Shown: positions 41,547 through 51,230, counted from the stretch's first letter. The stretch is DNA of 64,000 nt from Colwellia sp. (GCA_013215655.1 JABSOX010000001.1:1-64000); one strand, 5' to 3'. Numbers and translations: made by a program. The notes: generated by a model from the sequence alone, not told the origin.

Positions 41547-42473
41547 ATGAAACTTTCTAATCGTGGTCTCACTCTGGCGATGTTATCAACGTTGTCGCTT
41601 TCTACACTTGCCGCAAATGTTGATATTTACGGTAAAGCAAATTTGTCCGTGCAATCATCTGACGATGGTCAAGGTTCATATACTGAGATTAAAAGTAATG
41701 CTTCACGTATTGGTTTTAAAGGGACACACGAGTTAGATAATAACTTAGAAGTTGTTTTTAAAGCTGAATACCAAGTTGATTTAGATGGTGATAGTGAAAA
41801 AGGAAAAAGCATTACTGATCGTAATCAATATGTGGGTTTACGAGGGAGTTTTGGTGAAGTTCTCGTTGGTATAAATGATACCGTCTTAAAGCAGTCTGAA
41901 GGTAAAGTCGATTTGTTTAACGACTTAAACGCGGATATTAAGAGACTATGGAAAGGTGAAAACCGTGTCAGCGATACCATTACCTATAAATCGCCAAGAG
42001 TGTCGGGTTTTCAGTTAGGTGTAACTTATATTGCAGAAGACAGTATTGATGGTGAAGATGCATATTCAGTCGCGGCAATATTTGGTGATGCTAAACTTAA
42101 AAAATCTAAAATTTATGCATCAATTGCGATGGACTCTGAAGTTGCTGGTTATGATATTACCCGTGCTACTGTACAGGCTAAAGTCGCTGGTTTCACTGTT
42201 GGTTTAGTTGTGCAAACACAAGAGAAAATTGATGGTAGTGCTGAAATGGATGGTTATATGGCATCGATCAAATACAGTATTAATAAAATTACTTTTAAAG
42301 GCCAATATCAAATGGCAGACTTTAAAGACTCTGCTGATAAATCAGGGTTAAGTATTGGTGCTGATTATAAATTAGGTAAAAATACTAAGTTATATAGTTT
42401 TTATACAAGCTTTGATCTTAAAGGCTCAGCTGACAAAGACTATTTAGGGTTAGGTCTTGAATATAAGTTTTAG
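41547..42473 (+). CDS. Gram-negative general porin, probably phosphate-regulated
   Basis: The 308-residue precursor has a signal peptide (cleavage after TLAA, about residue 23). The mature protein starts NVDIYGKANLSVQ, the classic porin first strand, and continues with SRIGFKGTHELDNNLEVVFKAEYQ, then YVGLRGSFGEVLVG; it ends LGLGLEYKF with a terminal Phe. It should form a 16-strand trimeric barrel. A Pho-box-like site upstream and phoBR downstream suggest it is made in phosphate starvation. A terminator follows 50 bases after the stop. Confidence 0.92.
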   Translation: MKLSNRGLTLAMLSTLSLSTLAANVDIYGKANLSVQSSDDGQGSYTEIKSNASRIGFKGTHELDNNLEVVFKAEYQVDLDGDSEKGKSITDRNQYVGLRGSFGEVLVGINDTVLKQSEGKVDLFNDLNADIKRLWKGENRVSDTITYKSPRVSGFQLGVTYIAEDSIDGEDAYSVAAIFGDAKLKKSKIYASIAMDSEVAGYDITRATVQAKVAGFTVGLVVQTQEKIDGSAEMDGYMASIKYSINKITFKGQYQMADFKDSADKSGLSIGADYKLGKNTKLYSFYTSFDLKGSADKDYLGLGLEYKF

Positions 42474-42524
42474 GTAACAAATATATTATTCACTAGAAAG
42501 TCTAGATCAAAATAAACTTTTAAG

Positions 42525-42544
42525 CGGTCATATGACCGTTTTTT
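42525..42544 (+). terminator. Intrinsic terminator of the porin gene
   Basis: The palindrome CGGTCATATGACCG is followed by six T. A MITE starts a few bases later. Confidence 0.85.
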
Positions 42545-42552
42545 GTATTTTA

Positions 42553-42864
42553 TACCAATTTGACTAAGTTTGTTCCCACTCAGAGCTTATCAGCGGTTTG
42601 AGAACAAATAGAATTATTTTGTATATAGTCATTCTATATTAAAGAAATTCTATGCGGTTATCGAATCGCTGATAAACTCCCGAAGGGCAATTTTTAAAAG
42701 GCTTACAGCCGACGTTATTAATTTCGATAAGGTTCTCACATGGATGTGAGGCAGTAGGGCAACGCAGGACGCAGTTGCCGAGAGTAACCATTCTCTTCAA
42801 TCAATGCCTTGTCTCTAAGCCTTTTAAATCTCGCTGAGCGGGAAGAAACTTAATCAAAACGGTA
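42553..42864. repeat. Palindromic MITE upstream of phoB
   Basis: The inverted ends TACCAATTTGACTAAGTTTG and the mirror AACTTAATCAAAACGGTA are about 26 bp long; TA flanks the left side and TT the right. The inner part carries AAAAGGCTTACAGCCGACGTT and GGCAACGCAGGACGCAGTT, the latter shared with the element at 35929. It lies between the porin terminator and the phoB Pho box. Confidence 0.8.
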
Positions 42865-42927
42865 TTAATCCGTCAAAAACGTGTTTTATTCGTAGTGGTA
42901 TTAAAATCAAATTGTTAATATTCTCTT

Positions 42928-42949
42928 TTGTCATAAAACTGTCATTTAA
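42928..42949 (+). promoter_or_regulatory. Pho box upstream of phoB
   Basis: TTGTCATAAAA followed at once by CTGTCATTTAA gives two 11-bp PhoB repeats, the best match in the window. It ends 51 bases before the phoB start and suggests autoregulation. Confidence 0.85.
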
Positions 42950-43000
42950 ATTTAGCACAATAGCTTTAATAGCACTTTGTAGACATAATGGAATTTTGTA

Positions 43001-43693
43001 ATGAGCAGAAGAATTTTAGTTGTTGAAGATGAAGCACCCATCAGGGAAATGATCACTTTTGTTTTAGAACAAAATGGTTTTAATGTTATTGAAGCACAAG
43101 ACTTTGAGCAGGCCATGGCTAAAGTTGTTGAACCGTACCCTGATTTAATTTTACTTGATTGGATGTTACCGGGCGGCACAGGTGTTAAATTAGCAAAAAT
43201 GCTAAAGCAAAACGAATATACACGAGTTATCCCTCTTATTATGTTAACAGCAAGAGCTGATGAAGATGATAAAGTAAAAGGTTTTGATGCAGGTGTTGAT
43301 GATTATGTCACTAAACCATTTTCTCCCAAAGAATTGATTGCTCGTATAAAGGCGGTGATCAGAAGAGTTTCACCCACATCTTTAGAAGAAGAGATTGATT
43401 TTCATGGCATGAAATTAGACCCTGTTTCACATCGGGTTTCTATTAATGAAAGAAGTTTAGATTTAGGTCCAACTGAATTTAGATTATTACATTTCTTTAT
43501 GACCCATACTGAGCGTGTTTATAGCCGTGAACAATTACTTGATAATGTTTGGGGTACCAATGTTTATGTTGAAGACAGAACCGTTGATGTGCACATTAGA
43601 CGTTTGCGTAAAGCCATTACAGGTGAGGGTCATGAAAGCTTTATTCAAACGGTACGTGGCTCTGGCTACCGTTTTTCAGGGAAATTAGCTTAG
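43001..43693 (+). CDS. phoB: Phosphate response regulator PhoB
   Basis: The 230-residue protein has a receiver domain (acidic pocket Glu9-Asp10-Glu11, phospho-acceptor Asp53 in [10 protein letters not shown], Lys104 in VTKPFSP) and an OmpR-type winged-helix DNA-binding domain ([14 protein letters not shown], then [15 protein letters not shown]). It activates phosphate-starvation genes through Pho boxes. Its own promoter has a strong Pho box, and phoR follows after 16 bases. Confidence 0.97.
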   Translation: MSRRILVVEDEAPIREMITFVLEQNGFNVIEAQDFEQAMAKVVEPYPDLILLDWMLPGGTGVKLAKMLKQNEYTRVIPLIMLTARADEDDKVKGFDAGVDDYVTKPFSPKELIARIKAVIRRVSPTSLEEEIDFHGMKLDPVSHRVSINERSLDLGPTEFRLLHFFMTHTERVYSREQLLDNVWGTNVYVEDRTVDVHIRRLRKAITGEGHESFIQTVRGSGYRFSGKLA

Positions 43694-43709
43694 TAGGTAA
43701 CACGGGTAT

Positions 43710-45020
43710 ATGCATTTTAGAATATCGGTACGTTCATTATTGATACGGTTGCTTGGTTGGTTGCTATTAAGCGCCGTGATTGGTTATATTTTTGGTCATT
43801 TATGGGCTTTTGTCGCTTTAACCAGTATTGGCATGTTGATGTGGCATTATCGTCATCTGCATCAATTAATGATGTGGTTATGGCAAAGTAAATCAATATC
43901 TCCTCCTGAATCTAAAGGGATTTGGGGGCATATCTATAACGGTTTATATCGACAGATTAAGCGTCACCGACAAAAACTCAAATCGTTAAATGATAAGATT
44001 CGTCAGTTTAGAGATGGTGCTGAAGCATTGCCGGATGCTGCTTTAGTGCTTTCTAATGAATTAACCATTTTGTGGGGCAATAAAAAAGCCCAAAAATTAT
44101 TAGGTGTTCGTTGGCCAGGGGATGTGGGTCAGCGCATTGATAACTTAATTCGTTTTCCTGAGTTTACTCAATATTTGGAAGAAGCTAATTTTGATAGCCC
44201 ATGTCATATCTTATCGCCAACCAATCCAGAGATACATTTAGAATTACGGCTAATGGCTTATGGTAGTGAACAAGTACTTTTTTTAGCTCGTGATGTCAGT
44301 AAAATTTATCGTTTAGAAGAAATGCGTAGAGAATTTGTTGCTAATGTTTCTCACGAATTAAAAACCCCGTTAACGGTTGTTCGTGGTTATGTTGAAATGA
44401 TCCAAACGACTGAGCACGGTTTAGACCCTCATTGGCAAAAAGCATTTTCAACCATTGAGTCACAAGTTACTCGTATGGACCGATTGGTAGAACAGTTATT
44501 AATTTTATCTCGCACAGAAATTAGCGATCACGGTGTTGAAAAACAATGTGTTGATGTGCCTGCATTATTAACGAATTTAGTTGATGATGCTAAGTGGTTA
44601 AACCAAGACAAGCAACATAACATTACCTTTGATATTGACCCAAACATTGGTATTTTTGGAATTGAGTCTGAACTCAAAAGCGCTTATGCGAATTTGGTTT
44701 CTAATGCAATTGCTTATACGCCTGAGCATGGCAATATTCATATTAGTTGGCAAAAAAATGGCAATAAAATGGAATATAGTGTTAAAGATGATGGCCCAGG
44801 TATTAAACCTGAACATATCAACCGTTTAACTGAGCGATTTTATCGTATTGATAAGTCACGTTCTCGTGATACTGGTGGTTCTGGATTAGGTTTAGCGATC
44901 GTAAAACATGTTTTAAATCATCATAATGCTGAACTTGTTATCAATAGTGAAGTTGGAAAAGGTAGTGAGTTTATTATTTGTTTTGATCCTAAAAGCATGC
45001 AAGTTTTGCCTGTTAAATAA
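43710..45020 (+). CDS. phoR: Phosphate sensor histidine kinase PhoR
   Basis: The 436-residue protein has two N-terminal transmembrane helices (about 9-29 and 31-48) with almost no periplasmic part, then a PAS domain (about 100-200), a HisKA domain with His215 in ANVSHELKTPLTVV, and the ATPase domain (NAIAYTP, then GGSGLGLAIVKHVL). It senses phosphate through the Pst/PhoU system and phosphorylates PhoB. It is in an operon with phoB. Confidence 0.97.
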   Translation: MHFRISVRSLLIRLLGWLLLSAVIGYIFGHLWAFVALTSIGMLMWHYRHLHQLMMWLWQSKSISPPESKGIWGHIYNGLYRQIKRHRQKLKSLNDKIRQFRDGAEALPDAALVLSNELTILWGNKKAQKLLGVRWPGDVGQRIDNLIRFPEFTQYLEEANFDSPCHILSPTNPEIHLELRLMAYGSEQVLFLARDVSKIYRLEEMRREFVANVSHELKTPLTVVRGYVEMIQTTEHGLDPHWQKAFSTIESQVTRMDRLVEQLLILSRTEISDHGVEKQCVDVPALLTNLVDDAKWLNQDKQHNITFDIDPNIGIFGIESELKSAYANLVSNAIAYTPEHGNIHISWQKNGNKMEYSVKDDGPGIKPEHINRLTERFYRIDKSRSRDTGGSGLGLAIVKHVLNHHNAELVINSEVGKGSEFIICFDPKSMQVLPVK

Positions 45021-45038
45021 ATCCTTTCTGTAATATAA

Positions 45039-45082
45039 GTGTCACAAACCTTAAATATAATTGTCACATAAGGTTTATATAG
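45039..45082 (+). promoter_or_regulatory. Pho-box-like repeats upstream of pstS
   Basis: GTGTCACAAAC (45039-45049) and TTGTCACATAA (45061-45071) lie exactly 22 bp apart, so both fall on the 11-bp phase of PhoB repeats; the intervening repeats are weak. The site is about 70-110 bases before the pstS ATG. Confidence 0.7.
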
Positions 45083-45149
45083 TGTTCATAAATAAACACT
45101 ATCTAGACAAATCAAAGCGTCAGATATCACACTCTCATTGGAGAATAAT

Positions 45150-46109
45150 ATGGGTTTTAAACGTGCTTTAAGCATCATAGGTTTAACAAGTTTGGTAAGT
45201 TTTGCCACATTAGCGGTTGATAATAATTTACCTGAATACAAAAAAGTCAGTGGTGTTTCGGGAAACTTATCTTCTGTAGGATCTGATACCTTAGCTAACA
45301 TGATGACTTTTTGGGCTGAAGAATTTAAACGTACATACCCAAACGTTAATATTCAAATTCAAGCGGCTGGTTCTTCTACTGCACCGCCAGCGTTAACTGA
45401 AGCGACTTCAAATATTGGACCAATGAGTCGAAAAATGAAGTCTCGTGAAATTGAAGCTTTTGAAAAACGTTATGGCTATAAACCGACAGCCGTACGTGTA
45501 GCTATTGATGCGTTAGCCGTATTTGTCCATAAAGATAATCCAATTAAAGGATTACGTATTGATCAAGTAGATGCTATTTTTTCGAGCAACAGAAAGTGTG
45601 GTGCAGAAAAAGACGTTGATCGTTGGGGCGACCTAGGTTTAACAGGTACTTGGGTAGGTAAAGACGTACAACTATATGGTCGTAACTCGGTATCGGGTAC
45701 TTATGGTTACTTTAAAAAGAAAGCATTATGTAAAGGTGACTTTAAAAATACCGTAAATGAACAACCGGGTTCAGCTTCAGTAGTACAGTCGGTCTCTGCA
45801 TCACTTAATGGTATTGGTTATTCAGGGATAGGTTATAAAACTTCAGGTGTGCGTGCTTTACCTTTATCGAAAAAAGGTGATAATTATGTTGAAGCAAATA
45901 TGGCCAATGCTATTTCGAAAAAATATCCACTATCTCGTTTCTTATATGTTTATGTGAACAAACACCCAAATAAACCATTAGCACCTATGGAAGCTGAATT
46001 TTTGAAAATGGTTTTATCAAAATCAGGGCAAAAGATAGTTGAAAAAGATGGTTATATTCCACTACCAACATCGGTTGTGAAAAAAGAGTATAAAAAGCTA
46101 GGATTGTAG
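45150..46109 (+). CDS. pstS: PstS-family phosphate-binding protein
   Basis: The 319-residue precursor has a signal peptide (cleavage near residue 23). The mature protein shows the PBP fold of PstS-like proteins: [35 protein letters not shown], the IGPMSR segment and [14 protein letters not shown]. It captures periplasmic phosphate for an ABC importer. pstCAB and phoU are not beside it, so the permease must be elsewhere. I chose ATG 45150, with GGAG seven bases before it, over an in-frame TTG at 45138. Confidence 0.92.
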   Translation: MGFKRALSIIGLTSLVSFATLAVDNNLPEYKKVSGVSGNLSSVGSDTLANMMTFWAEEFKRTYPNVNIQIQAAGSSTAPPALTEATSNIGPMSRKMKSREIEAFEKRYGYKPTAVRVAIDALAVFVHKDNPIKGLRIDQVDAIFSSNRKCGAEKDVDRWGDLGLTGTWVGKDVQLYGRNSVSGTYGYFKKKALCKGDFKNTVNEQPGSASVVQSVSASLNGIGYSGIGYKTSGVRALPLSKKGDNYVEANMANAISKKYPLSRFLYVYVNKHPNKPLAPMEAEFLKMVLSKSGQKIVEKDGYIPLPTSVVKKEYKKLGL

Positions 46110-46140
46110 TAATACACCAATAAACGTTTTTAGAACAAAT

Positions 46141-46175
46141 AAAAGCCCTGTGATTTTCAAAATCACAGGGCTTTT
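46141..46175. terminator. Intrinsic terminator between pstS and ppx
   Basis: A 15-bp perfect stem, AAAAGCCCTGTGATT with AATCACAGGGCTTTT, surrounds TTCAA. Its A and T ends make it usable from both sides. Repeat copy D begins directly after. Confidence 0.93.
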
Positions 46176-46331
46176 ATGTACAGGAAGTACAGTATATCGA
46201 AATTGCAGGAGCATAATTTCGTGTATGTACAGGAAGTACCCTATATCACGAGTTCAGTATTGTTGTAGGTCGACACGAACGTAGTGAGGCTCGACGGCCT
46301 AGCTTCAACAGTTTAGCCTCGACAATGAGCT
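46176..46331 (+). repeat. AGGA-hairpin intergenic element, copy D
   Basis: Three AGGA loops follow one another: GTACAGGAAGTAC (46178-46190), a longer hairpin CGAAAT-TGC-AGGA-GCA-TA-ATTTCG (46198-46221), and GTACAGGAAGTAC again (46227-46239). The distal part from 46262 (GTTGTAGGTCGA, later CCTCGACAATG) is shared with copy B. Stem bases differ from copies A to C (GTAC/GTAC in place of GTTC/GAAC) but still pair. The element ends just before the ppx stop on the other strand. Confidence 0.8.
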
Positions 46332-46337
46332 GAGTAT

Positions 46338-47858
46338 TTATAACGATTTAATTATTAGTTTTATATCAAGAACCTCTATCAGTTCACTTTCATAAAAAAG
46401 TTCAGTATCAACAATGGGTCGGTCTAATAGCCATTGTTTGTCAAAAAGTAAGGTCAAAGATTCTTTATCAGCTAAGGCATTTATTAAAGCACTTTTATTT
46501 TTTTGACGTTGTTGACTGAGCAATATACTTAACCGTAGCAATATCACTAACTTTTTTAAACGTTGAGGTTTCAGTAAGTACCATTGTTCATCATCAAGTG
46601 GCGATGTTTTTTTTCTTTGATTACCCACTAACCATGCAAGGGCTTGTTGTTGCTCTTGGTTAAAACCCGACAAATCAGCATGAGTTAAAATATATTGCCC
46701 ATGTTTATGGTATCCCGAAGGGTTTATATCTAAACCTAATTCATGTAATTGTACCGCAGCAATTAGTAATTCGTGATAAATTGGCTGCTTGAGTTGCCAC
46801 ACATCTTGTACGGCATTAAATAATTGCTGCACACTACTATCAACCAGTGCTACTTGTTTGGTATCAATATTAAAGCGTGCAATTAAGTTTATTACGGTAC
46901 GTTGTCTAATATTATTGTTTTGTAAGCTATCAAGTTGTTCAATTAATACTCCTTCACGTAAAGCATATTGGCAATAATCCAACTGCGTTATTTTGAGGCT
47001 TTTCATCAGTGCAATTAATATTGCAAGCCCGGCACTAAATACGTTTCGTCTACTGGTATTAATTCCGGTAATACTTATGCTGTCACAATGTTTACATGCA
47101 ATAAGTTGTTTTTTAAGTATCAGTAATTGTGATAACTGGATGGGTTGAATAAGGTGTTGATCAAAGTTAAGTACTTTTGAAATACTCTTTATGGTACCTG
47201 ATGTGCCAATAACTTCTTGCCACCCAGACTTTTTGAAACGTTTGATTACTGAGTCTATTTCATGTTGTGCACTGCGAATAGCAGCGCAGAAGGCATTATC
47301 ATTGATAACACCGTTTTTAAAGAATTTTTGACTGTAGCTGACACACCCCATGGTTAAACTTGCCAGAGCCGCAATTTTTTGTTGTTGACCTAGAGCACAC
47401 TCGGTACTGCCACCGCCAATATCAATAATAAGTCGCTGTTGGCTTGACTGCGTATAGTGGTTTACGCCTTGATAGATGAGCCGAGCTTCTTCATGGCCCG
47501 AAATAATCTCAATATCAAAGGGAAATACTTGTGCTGCTGCTTTTAAAAATTGTGCAGAATTTTTAGCTTGCCTTAAGGTGAAAGTTGCCACAGCACGAAA
47601 ATTTTTGGAGGTAAGGTGTTGCGTTGATTTGGCTAGGTTTTCTAATGTAGATACACCGCGCTGAATGGCTGTTGGACTAAGTATGTTATCGTCTTGCAAT
47701 CCTTGAGCAAGCTGCACCCGATATTTCTCCGCATGAACAATTTGTAAATGACCATTGAGTTGTCTTGCTAAAACAAAATGGAAGCTGTTAGAGCCAAGGT
47801 CTAATGCGGCAATATAATTTTCTTTTACTATTGTTTGTTTAGCTTTTTTTTTGTTCAT
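46338..47858 (-). CDS. ppx: Exopolyphosphatase Ppx
   Basis: Ppx releases phosphate from the ends of polyphosphate; related enzymes also degrade pppGpp. The 506-residue protein has the ASKHA fold: ALDLGSNSFHFVLAR (about 18-32), LIIDIGGGSTECALG near 140 and GTSGTIKSISK near 210, then a C-terminal HD-like helical domain (HELGLDINPSGYHKHG). It overlaps the end of ppk by 20 bases, so the two are co-transcribed. It is convergent with pstS. Confidence 0.95.
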   Translation of the reverse strand: MNKKKAKQTIVKENYIAALDLGSNSFHFVLARQLNGHLQIVHAEKYRVQLAQGLQDDNILSPTAIQRGVSTLENLAKSTQHLTSKNFRAVATFTLRQAKNSAQFLKAAAQVFPFDIEIISGHEEARLIYQGVNHYTQSSQQRLIIDIGGGSTECALGQQQKIAALASLTMGCVSYSQKFFKNGVINDNAFCAAIRSAQHEIDSVIKRFKKSGWQEVIGTSGTIKSISKVLNFDQHLIQPIQLSQLLILKKQLIACKHCDSISITGINTSRRNVFSAGLAILIALMKSLKITQLDYCQYALREGVLIEQLDSLQNNNIRQRTVINLIARFNIDTKQVALVDSSVQQLFNAVQDVWQLKQPIYHELLIAAVQLHELGLDINPSGYHKHGQYILTHADLSGFNQEQQQALAWLVGNQRKKTSPLDDEQWYLLKPQRLKKLVILLRLSILLSQQRQKNKSALINALADKESLTLLFDKQWLLDRPIVDTELFYESELIEVLDIKLIIKSL

Positions 47859-49968
47859 GAGTACTATCGTTAATAACTAGAATTTCATCTTGGTTTTCGT
47901 GTTTAATAAGGAGTTGATGAATCGCTATTTGTGAACGTATCGGTGTTAACTTATTTAATGCATGATAAGTATTATTTTGCTGTTGATTAATCAATCTCGC
48001 TTTAACATTATCTTTAAATTGTAGGTCAAATATATCGATAATTCTCTGTTTTAAAATAGCGTCATAAATCGGACAGGCTACTTCTACACGTTGATCAATA
48101 TTTCTTTCCATCCAATCTGCAGAGCTGATAAATACGGCTTTTTCGCCTGAATTATGAAATATCATCACTCTTGAGTGCTCTAGTAATAAATCTATAATTG
48201 AAATGACTTTGATATTATCACTGACCCCTTTAACGCCGGGTATCAATGCACACATGCCACGGATGATTAATTTTATTTTAACGCCGGCTTTGCTGGCACT
48301 GTATAATTTATTGATCAATCCGCTATCAACTAAATTATTGACCTTTAATTTTATACTCGCTCTATTGCCCTCTTCGACTTGCTGGATTTCATTATCAATA
48401 AGTTGATATAAGCGTCGGCGACAGGTTAGGGGAGAAACAATCAAGTGATTAAAGCGGAAACGTTTATAGCTATGGGCGACAAAAGAGAAAACATTTTCTA
48501 CTTCTTGGCAAATTTCCTTATGTTGAGTGAATAAGGAAAAATCAGTATAAATACGAGCGTTACTTTCATGAAAATTACCCGTACCTATATGCGCATATTT
48601 AACCACTTTCTCATGTTCTATGCGGGTAATTAAGCATAGTTTTGCATGTATTTTTAAAGTATCAATGCCCAATTCAACATTAATGCCGGCATCTTTCATT
48701 AACTTTGCCCACTCAATGTTTGCTTGTTCGTCAAAGCGTGCTCGTAGCTCAACAACTACGGTGACTTTTTTACCATTTTTAACGGCTTCCATTAGTGAAT
48801 GAATAATACGTGAGTGTTTTGCTACACGATAAATATTAATTTTAATTTGTCTTACGGCTGGATCGTAAGAAGCTTGGCGGAGAAATTCGGTGAAGTGACG
48901 AAACTTGTGATAAGGATAATGCAATAAAATATCACGTTGGCTGATCGCCTCAAAAACTGAGGGATAATGGCTAAAACGTTGTGCATCCAGTGATTTTATT
49001 TCTGGTTTTTCTAAATCTTTGTGGCCTAAATTGGGGAAATGGACAAAGTCTTTAAAGTGTCGATAACGACCACCGGCAACTAGGTTGTCGAGCTCTTTTA
49101 TTTTCAAAGATTTACGCAAAAATGAGGTCATGTAAGTCGGCATGTTTTGATCATAAACTAAACGTACTAGGTCGGCTTTTAGGCGTTGTTTTAGACCCTT
49201 TGATATTTGGTCTAATAGGCTTTCATCTAAGTCGTCTGTGAGGTTGTAGGCAGCATCGAGTGTGAGTTTTATGGAATATGCTTCAATATGTTTATAATCA
49301 ATAAAACCTAAAAATAGCTTCTCAATAAAATAGTGGACAACATCATCTAAAAGCACGATATGTTTGTTTTTCAACTTATTATCAGGTAATACAATAAAAC
49401 GTTCTATTTCATCTCGTGGAATTTCAACTAAACAAAATTGTGTTTTATTATCTGCTCTTAATGCCACTAAAAAGTAGATGCCATCATCATCAATGTAACT
49501 GGAAAGTTGTGTTTTTGATTGAATAATTATCGGGGTAATATGACGAATAATACGGTTGTCAAAATAATGTTCTAACCAGTCAATTTGTTTATTTGAGAGC
49601 TTTTGAGAAAATGTAATGTTCTTTTCATCATTAAAAATAACATGAATATTCTTTTGTTCAAGTTCAGTAAAAACTAGATCAACAATGGTTTTAAATTGCC
49701 GTGTTAAAGTATTTACTTTTTTAATAATATTGCTGTGTAATAACGTCCATTTCTTTTCATCTTTTTTCTGAACATTTTCCAACATCGCTCTACGGCGAAT
49801 ATCGGCAACACGCACACGAAAGAACTCATCTAAATTAGCAGAATATATACCTAAAAATCGGATACGCTCAATGATTGGCACACTATTATCTGCTGCTTCT
49901 TGTAATACACGGTCATTAAAAGCTAACCAACTAAGTTCTTTATCAAAAAACATTGAATTGTCGAACAT
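47839..49968 (-). CDS. ppk1: Polyphosphate kinase 1
   Basis: PPK1 makes polyphosphate from ATP, reversibly. The 709 residues have the N-terminal helical domain (FFDKELSWLAFNDRVLQEA), the head domain and two phospholipase-D-like C-terminal domains. The autophosphorylated His is about His437 in LKIHAKLCLI, and HIGTGNFHESNARIYTDF follows. The length is near the 690 of E. coli. The start ATG 49968 lacks a clear ribosome site; a second ATG five codons on (MFFDKEL) is possible. I see no Pho box in the 158 bases upstream. Confidence 0.95.
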   Translation of the reverse strand: MFDNSMFFDKELSWLAFNDRVLQEAADNSVPIIERIRFLGIYSANLDEFFRVRVADIRRRAMLENVQKKDEKKWTLLHSNIIKKVNTLTRQFKTIVDLVFTELEQKNIHVIFNDEKNITFSQKLSNKQIDWLEHYFDNRIIRHITPIIIQSKTQLSSYIDDDGIYFLVALRADNKTQFCLVEIPRDEIERFIVLPDNKLKNKHIVLLDDVVHYFIEKLFLGFIDYKHIEAYSIKLTLDAAYNLTDDLDESLLDQISKGLKQRLKADLVRLVYDQNMPTYMTSFLRKSLKIKELDNLVAGGRYRHFKDFVHFPNLGHKDLEKPEIKSLDAQRFSHYPSVFEAISQRDILLHYPYHKFRHFTEFLRQASYDPAVRQIKINIYRVAKHSRIIHSLMEAVKNGKKVTVVVELRARFDEQANIEWAKLMKDAGINVELGIDTLKIHAKLCLITRIEHEKVVKYAHIGTGNFHESNARIYTDFSLFTQHKEICQEVENVFSFVAHSYKRFRFNHLIVSPLTCRRRLYQLIDNEIQQVEEGNRASIKLKVNNLVDSGLINKLYSASKAGVKIKLIIRGMCALIPGVKGVSDNIKVISIIDLLLEHSRVMIFHNSGEKAVFISSADWMERNIDQRVEVACPIYDAILKQRIIDIFDLQFKDNVKARLINQQQNNTYHALNKLTPIRSQIAIHQLLIKHENQDEILVINDSTHEQKKS

Positions 49969-50126
49969 ATAATAAGCGAATAGCTAAATAATAGTTTATA
50001 AAACAATAATATGAACTATATTTTACTTATTTATTACGGAAGAAAGTTATTGATAGATTTGAAACAATTTATGCTCATCCTTAAGCTCAATTGGTCTGCC
50101 TTGAATTCTCTAAATGGTAGCGAAAA

Positions 50127-50624
50127 TTAACGAGCAATATCGACAATTAAATCATCAGCTAAGTTTTCTATACCATGAATTAAATCATCTATATGTTTTT
50201 CATCAACAGAGATGGTTACTTTGGCTTTAAATAGCTCAGCACCACTGTGTGCGGCACTTTCTTGTTTGCTGACTAGCTTAAGTAAATTACCACCCTGATG
50301 ATGGATAACTGAAGATATTTCTTGCACTATACCCACTCGGTCATTAGCGGTAAGTTCGAGCACAATACTTGGGTTTTGTGATTTTACTTCTTGTTCCGCA
50401 ACTTTTATCACGGTACTTAAATTCTTAATTGCTTCTAATTCAGTAATTAATGGCTGACAATGATCTTTTGCTACGGCTACTTCCAATACACCAGTGAAAA
50501 AACCAGACATGTGATGCAAACTACTGGCTTGCCAATTGCCTTTGTGTTGGTTGATGATGTTAGAAAGGGTATCGACCAATCCGGGTTTGTCGGGACTAAT
50601 AAAAGAGATAACAATATGTTTCAT
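50127..50624 (-). CDS. GcvR-like protein with two ACT domains
   Basis: The 165-residue protein has two ACT domains (about 3-80 and 88-165): ISPDKPGLVDTLSNIINQHKG and LTANDRVGIVQEISSVIHHQGG. This arrangement is that of GcvR, which represses the glycine cleavage genes in E. coli by binding GcvA. No gcv genes are nearby, so the target is uncertain and other amino-acid-sensing roles are possible. Confidence 0.82.
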   Translation of the reverse strand: MKHIVISFISPDKPGLVDTLSNIINQHKGNWQASSLHHMSGFFTGVLEVAVAKDHCQPLITELEAIKNLSTVIKVAEQEVKSQNPSIVLELTANDRVGIVQEISSVIHHQGGNLLKLVSKQESAAHSGAELFKAKVTISVDEKHIDDLIHGIENLADDLIVDIAR

Positions 50625-50671
50625 GAGAGTTTCCTAGGAGAGTAGTTGCAGTTATTAGTTTGAGTACAGGG

Positions 50672-50731
50672 TATTTGAATATTAACTAGTTGAGTATTAA
50701 CTATTTAAATATTAACTATTTGAATATTAAT
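50672..50731. repeat. Four tandem copies of a 15-bp repeat
   Basis: TATTTGAATATTAAC, TAGTTGAGTATTAAC, TATTTAAATATTAAC and TATTTGAATATTAAT lie head to tail. The last copy overlaps the stop codon of the PilZ gene (50727-50729). The series lies between two minus-strand genes. Confidence 0.85.
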
Positions 50732-51092
50732 CGGGTGAACGCGTTAATTGTGATAGTTCTTTATTAATTTGGCCGTCATCACCTAAATTAAGCTCTATTA
50801 GTCGACGCAGATGCGAAATACTATCAATATCAATGGCATTACACTGTAGACCAACTTCTTCAGCTTCTTCATGAACAACGGCAATATGCATTTCAACTTT
50901 AGATTCATCATCTAGCAGTGAAAAACTCAAAATACCTAATTTACCTTTTAATGAATGATCATTTTTAGGCAGAGTAACAAGGGCACCATTTAAAGAAATA
51001 TCATGGATAGAAACAGGGTATTCATTTTCTTCAACTTCTAGTATTGCCTTAATTGAAAACAATACTCGGGTGAATAATCTTCTATTTTCCAT
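50727..51092 (-). CDS. PilZ domain protein
   Basis: The 121-residue single-domain protein begins MENRRLFTRVLFS, which holds the RxxxR cyclic-di-GMP-binding motif (RRLFTR), followed by HDISLNGALVTLP, the matching D/NxSxxG motif. It should bind cyclic di-GMP and act on an unknown partner. Two diguanylate cyclases in this window (24019 and 29530) could supply the signal. The last codons run into a 15-bp tandem repeat. Confidence 0.88.
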   Translation of the reverse strand: MENRRLFTRVLFSIKAILEVEENEYPVSIHDISLNGALVTLPKNDHSLKGKLGILSFSLLDDESKVEMHIAVVHEEAEEVGLQCNAIDIDSISHLRRLIELNLGDDGQINKELSQLTRSPD

Positions 51093-51230
51093 CTATGCAA
51101 TCACTTTTTAGCCAATATAGCTTTAGCATAGCTCTCTTTTAGAAAAAAGGCATCTTTATTACACGCTTTAATTGTGATTATTTTGTCAATAAAGATACCT
51201 AGAACTATTTAATAACTAACGGATAATTGT

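Noticed and set aside
50672-50731. CRISPR-like array
   Set aside because: The 15-bp units are directly tandem with no spacers and there are no cas genes in the window.
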